Shown: one piece after another, positions 24,491 through 32,494 of the stretch
Position numbering within the stretch: position 1 is the first letter of the stretch
Layout: each line of letters opens with the position of its first letter
NCBI RefSeq assembly: GCF_026342015.1
Contig: NZ_JAPENL010000003.1
Coordinates: 186,001 to 250,000 of the forward strand
Reading direction: 5' to 3'
Source: Micromonospora lupini
Lineage (GTDB): Bacteria; Actinomycetota; Actinomycetes; Mycobacteriales; Micromonosporaceae
Length of the DNA: 64,000 nucleotides
Made by a program: the position numbers and the translations under genes
Notes under the pieces: model-generated
Seen by the model: the letters and a program-made list of their open reading frames with translations, nothing else
The model's database searches: none
Told to the model about the DNA's origin: nothing

Positions 24491-25312
24491 TCAGACCTTG
24501 CGGTACCGGGACTGGAGGAAGCAGTAGACGCCGAAGCAGGCGATGCCCAGGGCGACAAGGATCAGCAGGAACGTGCCGTACGACTGCTCGCGCAACGTGT
24601 GCAGCGCGGCGTCCAGACCTCGGGCCTTCTTCGGGTCGTAGTTCACCGCCGCGACGATCACCAGCAGGCCGGCGATGCCGTACGCGACGCCCTTGGCGAC
24701 GTACCCGGCGACGCCGAGTCGGCGGGCGAGCGTGCGGGTCTTCGGGCTCATCTCGCCGGTCTTGAGGTGTTTCTCGAACGACTTCTTGAGCCCGTAGATC
24801 ACCAGGCCGACGCCGATCGCGGCGACCACCAGCCCGGCCAGGCCGACCAACCAGCGGCCTCCGGTGGAGGTCATCAGCTTGCCGGTCAGCGCCTCCTGGT
24901 TGTCGGCGCTGTTGGAGCCGGCGTCGGAGAAGACCTTGAACGCGGTCCACGCGAAGTAGAGGTAGACGATTGTCCGGCCGGCCGAGGCCAGCCGCTCGGT
25001 GACCCGCTCCTTGCCGCGCTCGGCGCGGTGCCCGGCCGCCGCCTCAAGCCCCTGCCAGATCGCCATCGCGAGCAGACCGACCGCCACGGCGATGACCAGG
25101 AACTTACCGAGGGGCTGCTCGGAGAGGGTCCGCAGCGCGCCGGACTGGTCGCCGTCGTCGGACGACGTGCCGAACGCGATCTGCAGGGCCAGCCAGGCGA
25201 AGAGCAGGTGGACGATGCCGTAGCCGATGAAGCCGGCCCGGGCGAGGAGTTCCAGCCACCGGCTGTCCGCCGTTCGGGAGGCGGTGGCTTCGGCGCTACG
25301 GGTGAGTGACAT
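24491..25312 (-). CDS. DUF1206 membrane protein
   Basis: 273 aa with six transmembrane helices arranged as three ~80-residue DUF1206 repeats (starting near LARAGFIGYGIVHLL, LASAGRTIVYLYFAW and LGVAGYVAKGVAYGI). Each repeat has an aromatic-glycine first helix and a hydrophobic second helix. ATG at 25312. It lies 83 bases upstream of the MscS-like gene in the same direction. The family is widespread in actinobacteria with unknown function. Confidence 0.9.
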   Translation of the reverse strand: MSLTRSAEATASRTADSRWLELLARAGFIGYGIVHLLFAWLALQIAFGTSSDDGDQSGALRTLSEQPLGKFLVIAVAVGLLAMAIWQGLEAAAGHRAERGKERVTERLASAGRTIVYLYFAWTAFKVFSDAGSNSADNQEALTGKLMTSTGGRWLVGLAGLVVAAIGVGLVIYGLKKSFEKHLKTGEMSPKTRTLARRLGVAGYVAKGVAYGIAGLLVIVAAVNYDPKKARGLDAALHTLREQSYGTFLLILVALGIACFGVYCFLQSRYRKV

Positions 25313-25370
25313 GCCGCCACATTCTCCGATTTCGAAGATCCCCAAACGTCGGCCACCGCCTCCCGCCAGG

Positions 25371-25736
25371 TCAGTTGCCCGGATTGCGGGAGACGCGGAT
25401 CTTGACCTGCTGGTCGGTGACGCTGTCAAGCGTGACCGCGAAGCCGCCGGCCTCGGTGGCCTGCTGGCCGGTGGTGAGGGTGAGCTGCTCGCCCGCGACC
25501 TCGACGGTCACCTGGTCGCCCTCGGCGCCGACAAGCTTGGCCTCGACACCCAGGATGGTGGCGCTCGCGTCGACACCCCGCTCGAAGGTGACAGTGCAGG
25601 CGTCCAGCCCGCAGTCGGTGGAGGCGCCCTGGGAGCTGCAACCGGCGAGCACGGCGAGGCCGAGCGCCAGACCGGCGAACAGCCCGGCGGCGCGGCGGAC
25701 GGGGGGCGGGGGGATGGTGGCGGGTCGGTTCGTCAC
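25371..25736 (-). CDS. Small predicted lipoprotein
   Basis: 121 aa. A basic N-terminus, a hydrophobic stretch and lipobox LAVLAGC (Cys33) predict a lipid-anchored secreted protein of ~88 residues when mature. The mature part is beta-rich (TVTFERGVDASATILGVEAKL ... VKIRVSRN) and contains two further cysteines (DCGLDAC) that may form a disulphide. GTG start at 25736, weak ribosome site. Conserved hypothetical; function unknown. Confidence 0.78.
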   Translation of the reverse strand: MTNRPATIPPPPVRRAAGLFAGLALGLAVLAGCSSQGASTDCGLDACTVTFERGVDASATILGVEAKLVGAEGDQVTVEVAGEQLTLTTGQQATEAGGFAVTLDSVTDQQVKIRVSRNPGN

Positions 25737-25811
25737 CTCGCCAAGGGTACGAGACGTCCGCGACGCCGAGGCGAGAGCGAGCGCCGAGGGCACCCCGGCT
25801 AGGGTCCCGGC

Positions 25812-27038
25812 ATGGCCTTCGACATCGCCCGTACCCGGGCCGCCTATCCCGCCCTGACCGAGGGCTTCGTCCACTTCGACGGCGCCGGAGGGACCCAGAC
25901 CGCGGCCTGTGTGATCGACGCGGTCACCGACGTCATGCGCGCCGCCGTCGGCAATCGCAGCGCGGCGTTCGCGCCGGGTCGACGCTCGCTGGAGGTGGTG
26001 GCGGCGGCCCGCCAGGCGGTCGCCGACCTGCTCGGGGCCGAGCCGGACGGGGTGGTGCTGGGCCCGAGCGCCACCGCGCTGACGTACACCCTGGCCCGTA
26101 CCCTCGGCGCGGGCTGGCGGCCGGGCGACGAGGTGGTCGTCTCCCGGCTGGACCACGACGCGAACGTCCGCCCGTGGGTGCAGGCCGCCGAGGCGGCCGG
26201 CGCGACGGTGCGCTGGGCCGAGTTCGACAGGAACACAGGTGAGCTGCCCACCGGCCAGTACGCCGACCTGGTCGGTGAGCGGACCAGGCTGGTCGCGGTG
26301 ACCGCCGGCAGCAACGCCATCGGCACCGTGCCGGACGTGCCGGCGATCGCCAAGGCCGCGCACGCCGTCGGCGCGCTGGTTTGCGTCGACGGGGTGCACT
26401 CCGTGCCGCACGGCCCGACCGACCTCGCCTCGCTCGGCGCCGACGTGCTTGTCACAAGCGCGTACAAGTGGTCCGGGCCGCACCTGGCGGCGATGGTGGC
26501 CGACCCGGCCCGGTGGGCGACGCTGCACCCGGCGAAGCTGGTCCCGTCCTCGGACGCGGTCCCGGACCGCTTCGAGTACGGCACCCCGAGCTTCGCGCTG
26601 CTGGCCGGCGTGACCGCCGCGGTGGACCACCTCGCGGGGCTGGACCCGGACGCGGTAGGCGACCGCCGGGCGCGGCTGCGGGCCGGCCTGGCCGCCGCGC
26701 AGTCGCACGAGGAGGCGTTGCTGGACCGGCTGCTCGCCGGCCTCGCCGCGCGGTCCGCGATCACCGTCTACGGCTCGCCGGCCCGGCGCTGCCCGACTGT
26801 CTCCTTCCGGGTCGCCGGGATGTCGCCGGCGGCGACCCAGCAGGCGCTCGGCGACGCCGGTTTCTGCCTGTCGTCCGGCGACTACTACGCCTACGAGTAC
26901 TTCCAGACGATGGGGTTGCGCGACAGCGGCGGCGCGGTGCGGGCAAGCATCTACCACTACAACACGGCCGACGAGGTGGACCTGTTGCTTGCCGAACTCG
27001 ACACGGTGGTCGACCGGACGGGGACAATGGCCCGGTGA
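25812..27038 (+). CDS. Cysteine-desulfurase-like class V aminotransferase
   Basis: 408-aa PLP enzyme of the fold-type I class V group. The Schiff-base lysine is in SAYKWSGPH, the PLP-binding Asp/His in VCVDGVHSVPH, and GGAVRASIYHYNT carries the C-terminal substrate arginine. The sequence matches the VC1184-like cysteine-desulfurase-related subfamily rather than IscS or SufS, and there is no scaffold gene nearby. ATG at 25812. It overlaps the following GNAT gene by GTGA, suggesting coupled translation. Exact substrate unknown. Confidence 0.88.
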   Translation: MAFDIARTRAAYPALTEGFVHFDGAGGTQTAACVIDAVTDVMRAAVGNRSAAFAPGRRSLEVVAAARQAVADLLGAEPDGVVLGPSATALTYTLARTLGAGWRPGDEVVVSRLDHDANVRPWVQAAEAAGATVRWAEFDRNTGELPTGQYADLVGERTRLVAVTAGSNAIGTVPDVPAIAKAAHAVGALVCVDGVHSVPHGPTDLASLGADVLVTSAYKWSGPHLAAMVADPARWATLHPAKLVPSSDAVPDRFEYGTPSFALLAGVTAAVDHLAGLDPDAVGDRRARLRAGLAAAQSHEEALLDRLLAGLAARSAITVYGSPARRCPTVSFRVAGMSPAATQQALGDAGFCLSSGDYYAYEYFQTMGLRDSGGAVRASIYHYNTADEVDLLLAELDTVVDRTGTMAR

Positions 27039-27322
27039 GCACCCTCGTCGAGGACAACCCCGCCAAGAACCGCTTCGAGATCCTGGTCGACGACGCGTTG
27101 GCCGGCTTCACCGCGTACGTGCCCCGTGGGGAGGTGCTGGTCTTCACGCACACGGAGGTGGACCGCGGCTTCCAGGGCAGGGGCGTCGGCGGCGCGTTGG
27201 TCCGGGGCACCCTGGATCAGGTGCGCGCCCGCGGCGGTCGGGTGGTGCCGCAGTGCCCGTTCGTCGCCGCATTCATCGACAAGCACCCCGAGTACGCCGA
27301 CCTGGTCGCCGAACAGCCGTAA
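27035..27322 (+). CDS. Small GNAT-like N-acetyltransferase (YjdJ type)
   Basis: 95 aa. The core EVDRGFQGRGVGGALVRGTL contains the acetyl-CoA pyrophosphate-binding Q/RxxGxG motif; VPQCPFVAAFIDKHPEY at the end is the hallmark of the minimal GNAT family (PF14542). GTG at 27035 overlaps the upstream stop by four bases. Predicted cytosolic; acceptor unknown. Confidence 0.9.
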   Translation: MSTLVEDNPAKNRFEILVDDALAGFTAYVPRGEVLVFTHTEVDRGFQGRGVGGALVRGTLDQVRARGGRVVPQCPFVAAFIDKHPEYADLVAEQP

Positions 27323-27346
27323 CCCGGCCGGCCCGGCGACGGCGGC

Positions 27347-28840
27347 TCAGCCGGCCCGGCCGGTGAGCACCTCGGCGGCGGCCTGGCCACTGGCCCGGGT
27401 GGCGCCGTGGGTGGCCAGGTGCACCGACCCGGTGACCAGCTCGGGCACGCCCAGCTCGACCACGACGGCGTCGGGCCGGGCGTCGAGCGCCCGCCGGACC
27501 GCCGCGCGCATCCACTCGTGCCGGTGCAGGTCACGGACCACCAGGACGAGGGGGCGGTCCCCGGCCCCGGCGCCCGGGTCGGCGGGCACGTCGCGCTCGG
27601 CGTGCCGGATTGTCGTCGTGCCCGGTAGCAGCTCGCCCAGCGGCTCCCCGATGCCCCACGGGGTCTCCGCGCCGATGGCGATGTTGCGCGGCGGCTCGAA
27701 CTCGACGACGTACGCGGCGCGGGTCAGCGGCAGCGCGCGGGGCGCGTCCGGGCCGGTGGTGACCCGTACGGCGCGGCGGGCGGCGACCAGCCCGACGTCG
27801 GCGGCCCCGGGGGCGGCGTCCGGGCGGCCGGCGCGGGCGGCCACCGTCCAGGCGGCGAGCTGACCGACGCGCTTGGCGGCCTCGGCGAGGCGTTCCTCGG
27901 GCAGCGCTCCGGAGACGACTGCGGCCACGATGGCGTCACGCAGCTCCCGGGCCGCCCCTTCGTCGGCCCGCTCACCACCGACGCAGATCGCGTCGGCCCC
28001 GGCGGCGAGCGCCCGCACCGCCGCGCCGGCGAAGCCGTACCGGTCGGCGACCGCGCGCATCTCCACCGCGTCGGTCACCACCACTCCTGAGAAGCCCATC
28101 TCGTCGCGGAGCAGCCCGCCCAGGATGCGCTGGCTCAGCGTGGCCGGCAGTTGGTCGTCGAGCGCGGGCACCAGCAGGTGACCGGTCATCACCGCCTGCA
28201 CGCCTGCCGCCACGGCGGCGCGGAACGGCGCCAGCTCGCAGGAGTCCAGGCGGGCCCGGTCGGCGGTGATCCGGGGCAGGTCGTGGTGGGAGTCGACGCG
28301 GGTGTCACCGTGCCCGGGGAAGTGCTTGGCGCAGGCGGCCACGCCGCCGCGCTGCAGGCCACGGATCCAGGCGGCGGTGTGCCGCGCGACGAGCGCCGGG
28401 TCGGCCCCGAACGAGCGGACGCCGATCACCGGGTTGGCCGGGTTGGAGTTGACGTCGGCGTCCGGCGCGTAGTCGAGGGTGACCCCGGCCGCCGCCAGTT
28501 CGACGCCGAGGTCGCGGGCGACCGCCTCGGTAAGCGCCGGGTCGTCGACCGCGCCGAGTGCGAAGTTGCCCGGCCGGGAACTGCCCCGGGCGGACTCGAT
28601 GCGGGTGACGTCGCCGGCCTCCTCGTCGATCGCCACGATGACGTCCGGCCGCTCGGCGCGCAGTGTGGCGGTCAACGCCGCCACCTGGGCGGTGTCGACG
28701 ACGTTGCGGGCGAAGAGCACCACCGAGCCGAGCCCCTCGCCGAGCCAGCGGCACACCCAGGGTGGCGGCGTGGTGCCGACGAACCCGGGTTGCAGGACGG
28801 CGGCGGCCAGTGCCGGAAGGTGCCCGGCGGGCGCGGTCAC
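27347..28840 (-). CDS. nagZ: Beta-N-acetylhexosaminidase NagZ (GH3)
   Basis: 497 aa. The N-terminal GH3 TIM barrel carries the NagZ signature KHFPGHGDT followed by DSHHDLP, in which the mobile His-Asp dyad acts as acid/base; the nucleophile is the Asp of VVVTDAVEM. A ~150-residue C-terminal domain follows, as in two-domain Gram-positive NagZ. It removes N-acetylglucosamine from muropeptides during cell-wall recycling or from chitin oligomers; no signal peptide is seen, so it is probably cytosolic. GTG at 28840 has GAGGGGA upstream and overlaps the stop of a 24-codon ORF by four bases. Confidence 0.92.
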   Translation of the reverse strand: MTAPAGHLPALAAAVLQPGFVGTTPPPWVCRWLGEGLGSVVLFARNVVDTAQVAALTATLRAERPDVIVAIDEEAGDVTRIESARGSSRPGNFALGAVDDPALTEAVARDLGVELAAAGVTLDYAPDADVNSNPANPVIGVRSFGADPALVARHTAAWIRGLQRGGVAACAKHFPGHGDTRVDSHHDLPRITADRARLDSCELAPFRAAVAAGVQAVMTGHLLVPALDDQLPATLSQRILGGLLRDEMGFSGVVVTDAVEMRAVADRYGFAGAAVRALAAGADAICVGGERADEGAARELRDAIVAAVVSGALPEERLAEAAKRVGQLAAWTVAARAGRPDAAPGAADVGLVAARRAVRVTTGPDAPRALPLTRAAYVVEFEPPRNIAIGAETPWGIGEPLGELLPGTTTIRHAERDVPADPGAGAGDRPLVLVVRDLHRHEWMRAAVRRALDARPDAVVVELGVPELVTGSVHLATHGATRASGQAAAEVLTGRAG

Positions 28841-28911
28841 GCCGTCCCCTCGAAGCGGTAGGCGTCGGTCGCGGGCGCGTTGCCGCCGACCCGCTGGTTG
28901 CGCTCGCTCAT
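28837..28911 (-). CDS. Candidate 24-aa ORF coupled to nagZ
   Basis: ATG at 28911 opens a 24-codon frame (MSERNQRVGGNAPATDAYRF...) whose TGA overlaps the nagZ GTG as GTGA. The overlap architecture is the same as in genuine gene pairs of this window, and it lies just downstream of a good promoter candidate. The ribosome site is weak. It may be a leader peptide governing nagZ translation, a tiny protein, or a chance frame. Confidence 0.4.
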   Translation of the reverse strand: MSERNQRVGGNAPATDAYRFEGTA

Positions 28912-28974
28912 GCGGCCCCCGTACCCCATCTCTCGCGCGCCCTCGGCGCACCGCCACCGGCAGGCGGTGCTGCC

Positions 28975-29003
28975 ATGGTCACACCGAGCGATTCAATAGT
29001 CAA
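28975..29003 (-). promoter_or_regulatory. Candidate sigma-70-type promoter for nagZ
   Basis: Read on the minus strand: TTGACT (29003-28998), a 17-base spacer, GACCAT (28980-28975). It is the only A+T-rich patch in the spacer and points at the 24-aa ORF/nagZ unit 64 bases away. The same patch could also serve the small membrane protein gene on the plus strand (TACAGT at 29011). Confidence 0.4.
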
Positions 29004-29050
29004 TAAACCTTACAGTTGCCGGCGGGCACCGTTCCCGGGAGAGTGCGGGG

Positions 29051-29176
29051 ATGGACTCCGCCCTGCTGGCCGACGCCACGAGCCCGGCCGACATCCCCGG
29101 CGTACGCCTGCTCGGCCTGGTGGTCGGCGCCCTGCTGCTGCTCGCCGCGATCCGCGCGATGTTCGGCCGCCGCTGA
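29051..29176 (+). CDS. Small single-span membrane protein
   Basis: 41 codons: a polar N-terminal 15-residue segment, one strong transmembrane helix (VRLLGLVVGALLLLAAIRA, about 18-36) and a basic FGRR end, predicting N-out/C-in. GGGAGA lies 8 bases before ATG 29051. A stop follows in good codon context and the base composition by codon position fits a coding frame. No family recognised. Confidence 0.55.
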   Translation: MDSALLADATSPADIPGVRLLGLVVGALLLLAAIRAMFGRR

Positions 29177-29266
29177 GCGCGTGCCGCCGACCGGCGCCGG
29201 GTGTGGCCGACGACCACCGGGGTACGGCTCTTCCCATCAGCAGGTCCGCGCGCCGAAGGGGAAGCG

Positions 29267-30217
29267 ATGAAGATCGGTTACTTTCTGTCCAGTGAGGAGT
29301 ACACGCCTGCCGAGTTGCTGGCGCAGGCCCGCGGCGCCGAGGAGGCCGGCTTCGAGGCGCTGTGGATCTCCGACCACTATCACCCCTGGGTGGACGCGCA
29401 GGGGCAGAGCCCGTTCGTCTGGTCGATGATCGGCGCGCTCAGCCAGGTCTGCTCGCTGCCGGTGACCACGGCGGTGACCTGCCCGACGGTGCGGATCCAC
29501 CCGGCCGTGATCGCCCAGGCGGCGGCGACGAGCGCGGTGCTGCACGGCGGCCGGTTCGTGCTCGGCGTCGGCACCGGCGAGGCGCTCAACGAGCACATCT
29601 TCGGCGACGCCTGGCCGCAGGCCGACGTGCGGCTGGAGATGCTTGAGGAGGCCGTCGAGGTGCTGCGGGAGCTGTGGGGCGGCGGCTTCGTCAACCACCG
29701 CGGCACGCACTACACGGTGGAGAACGCCCGCATCTACACGCTGCCCGACACGCCGCCGTCGATCTACGTCTCCGGTTTCGGCCCGAAGGCGATCGACCTG
29801 GCCGCGCGCATCGGCGACGGCTACGTGAGCACCATGCCCGACGGCGAGATGGTCCGGCGCTTCCGGGAGAACGGCGGCGGCGACAAGCCGTGCCAGGCCG
29901 GCTTCAAGGCGGCGTACGCGGCCAGCGAGGAGGAGGGCGCGCGGATCGCGTACGAGCGCTGGCCCAACGCCGGGGTGCCGGGTGAGCTGTCCCAGGTGCT
30001 GCCCTCGCCGCGCCACTTCGAGCAGGCCGCCGAGCTGGTCACGCCGGAGATGGTGCGGGACGCGTTCGTCTGCGGCAACAGCGCCGACGCGCACCTGGAG
30101 ATGATCGACAAGTACGCCAAGGCCGGCTTCGACGAGGTGTACGTGGCCAACACCGGCCCGCACTTCGCGGGCCTGTTCGACCTCTACCAGCGCGCGGTGC
30201 TCCCCCGTCTGCGCTGA
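29267..30217 (+). CDS. F420-dependent LLM-class oxidoreductase (FGD-related)
   Basis: 316-aa luciferase-like TIM barrel. WISDHYHPW, TCPTVRIHPAVIAQAAAT and GVGTGEALNEHIFG align with the F420-dependent glucose-6-phosphate dehydrogenase subfamily, which uses these loops to bind coenzyme F420. The gene may be an Fgd homologue or a hydroxymycolic-acid-dehydrogenase-type relative; substrate residues cannot be judged here. ATG at 29267 with AAGGGGAAG upstream. It is followed by a strong hairpin at 30230. Confidence 0.9.
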   Translation: MKIGYFLSSEEYTPAELLAQARGAEEAGFEALWISDHYHPWVDAQGQSPFVWSMIGALSQVCSLPVTTAVTCPTVRIHPAVIAQAAATSAVLHGGRFVLGVGTGEALNEHIFGDAWPQADVRLEMLEEAVEVLRELWGGGFVNHRGTHYTVENARIYTLPDTPPSIYVSGFGPKAIDLAARIGDGYVSTMPDGEMVRRFRENGGGDKPCQAGFKAAYAASEEEGARIAYERWPNAGVPGELSQVLPSPRHFEQAAELVTPEMVRDAFVCGNSADAHLEMIDKYAKAGFDEVYVANTGPHFAGLFDLYQRAVLPRLR

Positions 30218-30229
30218 GCCTCGAATCAG

Positions 30230-30276
30230 CCCGAGCCCATGATCGCCCCACGCGTTTCGGCGGTCGTGGGCTCGGG
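30230..30276 (+). terminator. Hairpin between the F420 oxidoreductase and recQ-like genes
   Basis: CCCGAGCCCA (30230-30239) pairs perfectly with TGGGCTCGGG (30267-30276); inner bases GATCGCC and GGCGGTC extend the stem with one wobble. It ends 15 bases before the recQ-like ATG, so it would both terminate the upstream gene and limit the space for a downstream promoter or leader. Confidence 0.75.
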
Positions 30277-30291
30277 TACCTCCGGCCCTCG

Positions 30292-31923
30292 ATGAAACTG
30301 TCCACGCACTCGATGACGTTGCGCCGCGCGGCGCGGAGCCTCTTCGGCTGGAAGGCGCTGCGGCCCAACCAGCTCGCCGCCATGCGCGCGGTGATGAAGC
30401 GACGTGACGCCCTGGTGGTGTTGCCCACCGGCGCCGGCAAGTCGGCGATCTACCAGATCCCGGCCAGCCTGATCCCCGGCCCGACCGTGGTGATCTCCCC
30501 GCTGCTGGCCCTCCAGCAGGACCAGATCGCGGCGCTCAACGAGCGCCAGCGTCCGGAGCTGCGGGCGGTGCGGATCAGCTCGAACGAGTCTGCCACGCAG
30601 CAGGCGGAGGCGATCGCCGAGATTCAGTCGGGCCGGGCGGAGTTCCTGTTCATCACGCCTGAGCAGTTGAGCAACCCCGATCGGATGGCCGAGGTCGCCG
30701 CGCTGAAGCCGGCGCTGGTGGCGATCGACGAGGCGCACTGCATCTCCGCCTGGGGGCACGACTTCCGGCCGGACTACCTGGCGCTTGGTCACCTCATCGA
30801 GGGCATCGGCCGGCCGCCGGTGGTCGCGCTGACCGCCACCGCCTCCCCGCCGGTACGCGACGACATCATCGCCCGGCTGCGGCTGCGCGACCCCGAGGTG
30901 GTGGTCTCCGGGCTGGACCGGCCCAACCTGTTCCTCGAGGTGGCGCACTGCCCCACCGAGGACTACCGGTGGCGGCGGCTGATCGCGTTGCTGCGCGACG
31001 ACGAACGGCCGGGGATCATCTACGTGCCGACCCGCCGCTCCGCCGAGGAGCTGGCCGCCCGGTTGACAGGCGCGGGCTTCCCGGCGCAGTTCTACCACGG
31101 TGGGATGCCCACCGGCGCGCGCAACGAACTGCACGAGGCGTTCCTCGCCGACCAGGTGCCGATCATGGTGGCCACCTCGGCGTTCGGGATGGGCATCGAC
31201 AAGCCGAACATCGCCTGGGTGGTGCACATGGCGCTGCCCGACTCGCCGGACAGCTACTTCCAGGAGATCGGCCGGGCCGGCCGCGACGGGCAGCCGGCCC
31301 GGGTGCTGCTGCTCTGGCGTGCCGAGGACGTGGGCCTGCAACGGTTCTTCAGCGGCGGCCTGCCGGACGCCGACGAGCTGCGTGACCTGGCCGCGCTGCT
31401 GCGCCGCAAGCCGGCCACCAAGACCGAGCTGCGTGAGACCACCGGCCTCGGCCCGCGCAAGCTGGGCCAGTACCTCTCGCTGCTGGAGCAGGTCGGCGCC
31501 GCCGAGCCGCGCGCCCGGCAGCGCATCGGCGCGCCCCGCTACTCGCCCACCCCGACCGACGCGGCCGCCGCCGCGCTTGCCGAGGCGGAACGCCAGCAGA
31601 CGGTGACCCGTTCCCGCACCGACATGATGCGGGCCTTCGCCGAGACCAACGCCTGTCGCGGGCAGACGCTGCTTGCCTACTTCGGCGAGCAGATGACCGA
31701 GGTCTGCGCGCACTGCGACAACTGCCACCGGGGCACCAGCGTTGCCGACCAGGGCGCGGTCGGGCCGTTCCCGGTGCACAGCCAGGTACGCCACGCGGAG
31801 TGGGGCAACGGCCTGGTGCTCTCCTACGAGGACGACAAGATGACGGTTCTCTTCGATGAGGTCGGGTACAAGACGCTGTCGGTGCGCGTGGTGTCCGAGC
31901 AGGGTCTGCTGACCCTGGACTAG
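30292..31923 (+). CDS. RecQ-family ATP-dependent DNA helicase
   Basis: 543-aa superfamily 2 helicase. Walker A PTGAGKS (Lys50), DEAHCISAWGHDFRPDY (about 145-161), ATASPPVRDD, and motif VI EIGRAGRDGQ are present, followed by a RecQ zinc region with CRG ... CAHCDNC near 455-475. There is no HRDC domain; instead the last ~50 residues (VRHAEWGNGLVLSYEDDKMTVLF..., ending GYKTLSV) look like the Tudor-like tail known from PcrA/UvrD. ATG at 30292 has no evident ribosome site because a terminator hairpin occupies the upstream 15-60 bases. Probable role in recombinational repair. Confidence 0.9.
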   Translation: MKLSTHSMTLRRAARSLFGWKALRPNQLAAMRAVMKRRDALVVLPTGAGKSAIYQIPASLIPGPTVVISPLLALQQDQIAALNERQRPELRAVRISSNESATQQAEAIAEIQSGRAEFLFITPEQLSNPDRMAEVAALKPALVAIDEAHCISAWGHDFRPDYLALGHLIEGIGRPPVVALTATASPPVRDDIIARLRLRDPEVVVSGLDRPNLFLEVAHCPTEDYRWRRLIALLRDDERPGIIYVPTRRSAEELAARLTGAGFPAQFYHGGMPTGARNELHEAFLADQVPIMVATSAFGMGIDKPNIAWVVHMALPDSPDSYFQEIGRAGRDGQPARVLLLWRAEDVGLQRFFSGGLPDADELRDLAALLRRKPATKTELRETTGLGPRKLGQYLSLLEQVGAAEPRARQRIGAPRYSPTPTDAAAAALAEAERQQTVTRSRTDMMRAFAETNACRGQTLLAYFGEQMTEVCAHCDNCHRGTSVADQGAVGPFPVHSQVRHAEWGNGLVLSYEDDKMTVLFDEVGYKTLSVRVVSEQGLLTLD

Positions 31924-31990
31924 CCTGACCCGGGCACCGGTGCGGGGCCCGTGGATTGACCACACTGAGCAGGGCGGAAGGGGCATTGCC

Positions 31991-32494
31991 GTGATCGAGC
32001 AGCCGGCGTACACCGGTTTCGGTTTCTCCGACGGGGAGTGGGGGCTGCTGGTCGGCCTGCCGCAGTCGGTGCTGACCGCGGCGAGCGCCGCCGAGTCCGA
32101 CGGCACCCGCCGGACCATGGCGGAGAACGCGGCCGGGCTGGAGACCATCGCCGCGGGCCGGGAGTCGGCCAGCCCGCTTGTCGCCGCCGTGGCCGGCGAG
32201 ATCGTGAGCCGGGTCGGCGACCCGGACAGTGGCGAGGAGCTGCCGGTCATCGCGCCCGCCGATCCGGCCGCGATGATCGACGACGTGCTGGTGCGGGCCG
32301 GCGAGGCGTCCGCGCTGCTGGCCGCCCGCGTCGACGAGGGCGAGGCCGGCGCGTACAAGCACTGGCTGGTGAAGATCGCCGAGCAGGTGGTCGGCGCCGC
32401 GTCCAGCGGCGGGCTGCTGGGCCTCGGCGGCGAGACGGTGAGCGACTCCGAGCGGCGCTTCCGCGACCGGCTCGCCCACGTGCTCACCGACTGA
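31991..32494 (+). CDS. Conserved hypothetical protein
   Basis: 167 aa, no signal peptide or membrane span, acidic and alanine-rich with several amphipathic helices. A C-terminal GAYKHWLVKIAEQVVGAASSGGLLGLGGE segment may form a membrane-associated helix pair and is the most conserved-looking part. GTG at 31991 with GGAAGGGG at suitable distance. Its last 11 bases overlap the 3' end of the convergent MFS gene. Function unknown. Confidence 0.75.
   Translation: MIEQPAYTGFGFSDGEWGLLVGLPQSVLTAASAAESDGTRRTMAENAAGLETIAAGRESASPLVAAVAGEIVSRVGDPDSGEELPVIAPADPAAMIDDVLVRAGEASALLAARVDEGEAGAYKHWLVKIAEQVVGAASSGGLLGLGGETVSDSERRFRDRLAHVLTD

Noticed and set aside
23211..24950. N-terminal extension of the MscS-like protein to 579 codons
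   Set aside because: The extension passes out of frame through the DUF1206 gene and has no hydrophobic segments; GTG 24407 gives a normal channel.
28840..29000. DasR (dre) operator ahead of nagZ
   Set aside because: No ACTGGTCTAGACCAGT-like site seen; only a TTGACT promoter-like sequence.
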